From Verrucomicrobiota bacterium (GTDB lineage: Bacteria; Verrucomicrobiota; Verrucomicrobiia; Limisphaerales; UBA8199), in NCBI GenBank assembly GCA_012517205.1, contig JAAYVL010000118.1, forward strand, positions 1 to 36,996: a DNA stretch of 36,996 bases, given 5' to 3'. Of the stretch, positions 35,456 through 36,996 are shown piece after piece. Below the pieces are notes generated by a model. It was not told the DNA's origin. It made no database searches and was given only the letters and a program-made list of their open reading frames with translations. Position 1 is the first letter of the stretch. Each line of letters begins with the position of its first letter. A program made the position numbers and the translations under genes.

Positions 35456-35514
35456 TTAATTTCAGGCTAGCATACAGAACGAAAAATGCACGCCCAAATT
35501 ACGCCGGATTCAGC

Positions 35515-35542
35515 TTGCCAAAAGGTGAACAGGTTTTAGATT
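35515..35542 (+). promoter_or_regulatory. Candidate nuoA promoter placing the start on the ATG
   Basis: TTGCCA (35515-35520, 5/6) and TAGATT (35537-35542, 4/6) have a 16-nt spacer. The bases CGGGGC separate the -10 from the ATG at 35549, the distance expected for a leaderless message. There is no Shine-Dalgarno. Confidence 0.45.
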
Positions 35543-35548
35543 CGGGGC

Positions 35549-35935
35549 ATGTCAGAAGCACAACTGTCGCAATACCTCCCGGTGTTGATGCTCGGGATGC
35601 TGGCGGTGGTATTTTCCTTTGGCATGTTGGGCATGTCCGTCGTCCTTGGCAAGCGAGGCAAGCGGCCCGCCGTCAAAGACACCCCTTATGAATGTGGCAT
35701 GGTGCCGATGGGCGAGGGTACGCCAAGGTTTTCCATCAAGTTTTACCTCGTGGCGATGTTGTTCATCCTGTTCGATATCGAAGTCATTTTTCTTTATCCT
35801 TGGGCAGTTATCTATCGGGATATGCTCAAGGAAGGCGGTGGAGCGATTTTCGGGGCAATGGCGGTGTTCCTGGCTGTTCTGCTCGTCGGCTATCTCTACG
35901 CCTTGAAGAAACAGGCCTTCGCTTGGAAGAATTGA
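35549..35935 (+). CDS. nuoA: NADH-quinone oxidoreductase subunit A
   Basis: This 128-residue membrane subunit of respiratory complex I has three hydrophobic helices. The family signature is complete: YECGM with the conserved Glu-Cys pair, then FSIKFYLVAMLFILFDIEVIFLYPWA with the conserved acidic residues. Length is normal. Unusually, nuoB and the other subunits do not follow: downstream are a structured spacer and minus-strand genes. It could be a second isolated copy, or the operon may be split in this genome. Confidence 0.96.
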   Translation: MSEAQLSQYLPVLMLGMLAVVFSFGMLGMSVVLGKRGKRPAVKDTPYECGMVPMGEGTPRFSIKFYLVAMLFILFDIEVIFLYPWAVIYRDMLKEGGGAIFGAMAVFLAVLLVGYLYALKKQAFAWKN

Positions 35936-36241
35936 GGAGGGATTGCGCTACCCTGTCCGGGGGAAACGTTTAACCGCAGTGCTAACTCTCGATGACCCAT
36001 TGGAGTTGGGCCTGCCTCTTGCTGGATAACCATCTGGTTCGTTCTCGTAAAAAAATAGTCCGGATGGCCTGGACCTTGGCAGGTATTTTGGGGTGGGGAA
36101 CCCCTGGGGAGGCAAAGGTCGTCAGCCACCCGGACAAAAGAACGATTACCTAACACTAACCCATAGCAACCATTTCGTCGAGCCTAAAAATACACGAATA
36201 ATCTTTTTTTGCAACCGCAAATCAAACGCGCCTTGCCAGTG
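35936..36241. other. Spacer after nuoA with a possible folded element
   Basis: This stretch of about 300 nt has no gene. GACCTT (36072-36077) can pair with AAGGTC (36115-36120) around an inner GGGGT-GGGGA-ACCCC hairpin (36090-36104). No T-run follows directly. It may be a 3' structure for nuoA or a small RNA; no known family is recognised. Confidence 0.4.
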
Positions 36242-36415
36242 TTAAATGTATCCCCAATGGTCCCGGCGGCAACGCTCCTGTTCGCGACGCAATCTCAGTC
36301 GCTGGCGCTTTTCGCGAAAGCACAGCCACCCCAAGTAACCCACAAGTCCAGCCGCCAATACCGCCAAACCTGAGAGAACAGCATCCGCCAAAAGCGGTCT
36401 AACACACTCTAACAT
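36242..36415 (-). CDS. 57-residue single-pass membrane mini-protein
   Basis: The minus-strand frame runs from ATG (36415-36413) to TAA (36244-36242). Residues about 9-33 form one hydrophobic helix (LADAVLSGLAVLAAGLVGYL). The tail is strongly basic (REKRQRLRLRREQERCRRD) and ends HWGYI. The positive-inside rule would put the tail in the cytoplasm. The composition is protein-like, but I do not recognise a family. It is upstream of no same-strand gene within the window. Real small protein is plausible, not proven. Confidence 0.5.
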   Translation of the reverse strand: MLECVRPLLADAVLSGLAVLAAGLVGYLGWLCFREKRQRLRLRREQERCRRDHWGYI

Positions 36416-36485
36416 AGCCCGGTATGGTTAACCATAAACCAAATGCCAGGCTTGGCAAGACTTTGTTCGTTTTGGTGGCGCCGCG

Positions 36486-36996
36486 CTAATTGACAATCAT
36501 GATGCGGAAGAAGCGGCTGGGAATTCGCCCGAATTCATCCAGCAGGCTCGCCACCACCGTCGCCGTGCTCTCCGCCGCGCTCACATCCGTCAAATCCGTC
36601 CATTCCGCATCCGTCACCTTGTCCTTATACTGCACCCGATAGGTCTGGTCCGGAATCGCATTCCACGTCAGCACAATCGTCTCTCCCTGCAACTGCGCCC
36701 GCGTAATCACCACCGCCCCCACCACTTCCACCGCAAAACTGCGCTCCGCACTCTGCACCGGCGTCCCGTTGTCACTCACCCGTACCGTAAAGGTCTGCGT
36801 CGTATCCGCCTCCGCCAACCCCGGCGTCCACTGAATCGTCCCCGTCCCCGGATCGATCGTCGCCCCCGCCGGCGCCGTCTCCAGACTGAAGTTCAACACC
36901 TGCGGCGGCGCGTCCGGATCACTCGCCGACACCGTAACCACCACCGGGCTGCCCGCATGCACCGTCCGATCCGCGATCTCTCCCAAACTCGGCGCC
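36486..36996 (-). CDS. C-terminal end of a large Ig/cadherin-like secreted protein (5' end off the window)
   Basis: About 170 residues are visible, open to the right edge (APSLGEIADRTVHAGSPV). The first part is a 'putative Ig' (He_PIG/cadherin-like) repeat with VSASDPDAPPQVLNFSLE, APAGATIDPGTGTIQWTP and FTVRVSDNG. The last roughly 65 residues are a second beta domain (LTWNAIPDQTYRVQYKD, EWTDLTDV) ending RFFRIMIVN, a C-terminal type common in verrucomicrobial exported proteins. The full protein is probably a large surface or secreted adhesin or hydrolase; its N-terminal function is unseen. Minus-strand codons are strongly G-rich compared with neighbours. Confidence 0.85.
   Translation of the reverse strand, partial: APSLGEIADRTVHAGSPVVVTVSASDPDAPPQVLNFSLETAPAGATIDPGTGTIQWTPGLAEADTTQTFTVRVSDNGTPVQSAERSFAVEVVGAVVITRAQLQGETIVLTWNAIPDQTYRVQYKDKVTDAEWTDLTDVSAAESTATVVASLLDEFGRIPSRFFRIMIVN

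Overview
The window looks like a piece of a Verrucomicrobiota chromosome, probably of the Pedosphaera/Limisphaerales type. This is inference from several signs: GC-rich genes with few Shine-Dalgarno sequences, a low-molecular-weight phosphatase joined in frame to GlyA, a threonyl-tRNA synthetase without its TGS domain, secreted proteins with C-terminal segments ending in RFYRV or RFFRI, and large hybrid phosphorelay proteins. Most of it is ordinary housekeeping sequence. I saw no phage, insertion sequence, CRISPR array, tRNA or rRNA.

Layout. 1-425: C-terminal end of an unrecognised protein, with one copy of a TGTACAAGGGG repeat in its last codons. 849-6512: a secreted TIM-barrel glycosidase-like gene converging on an isochorismatase-family hydrolase and thrS, then a membrane protein fused to a spermidine-synthase-like domain. 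6893-11758: ferredoxin with a clear intrinsic terminator, a membrane-anchored FHA protein, hemB, a membrane-anchored coiled-coil protein, an FmdB-type zinc ribbon and a secreted degenerate peptidase-like protein. 11823-18861: gltX, purE, a PgsA-like phosphatidyltransferase, an M20 peptidase, aroK overlapping queG, and a Gfo/Idh/MocA oxidoreductase.

19004-27044 is a minus-strand block, read from high to low coordinates: 2-oxo-acid dehydrogenase E1 alpha, E1 beta and E2, an S41-protease-like protein without catalytic residues, the phosphatase-GlyA ORF, and rho. 27709-31424 holds a hybrid histidine kinase (REC-HisKA-HATPase-REC-REC-HPt) and a REC-HPt-REC protein 2 nt behind it, a phosphorelay with no DNA-binding output in the window. 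31425-32275 is non-coding and carries a nearly perfect 40-nt inverted repeat built from tandem GTGTACAAGGG units. Then come a secreted BNR-type beta-propeller protein, an HD-domain phosphohydrolase, a lone nuoA, a 57-residue membrane mini-protein and the end of a large Ig/cadherin-like secreted protein.

The strongest second-look items are the dispersed TGTACAAGGG repeat, the phosphatase-GlyA ORF with the only strong internal Shine-Dalgarno I found, the S41 pseudoprotease, the TGS-less ThrRS with an extra insertion, and a recurring -35/-10 arrangement that would place transcription starts on or next to start codons. I did not find a clearly new multi-gene defence or biosynthetic system.
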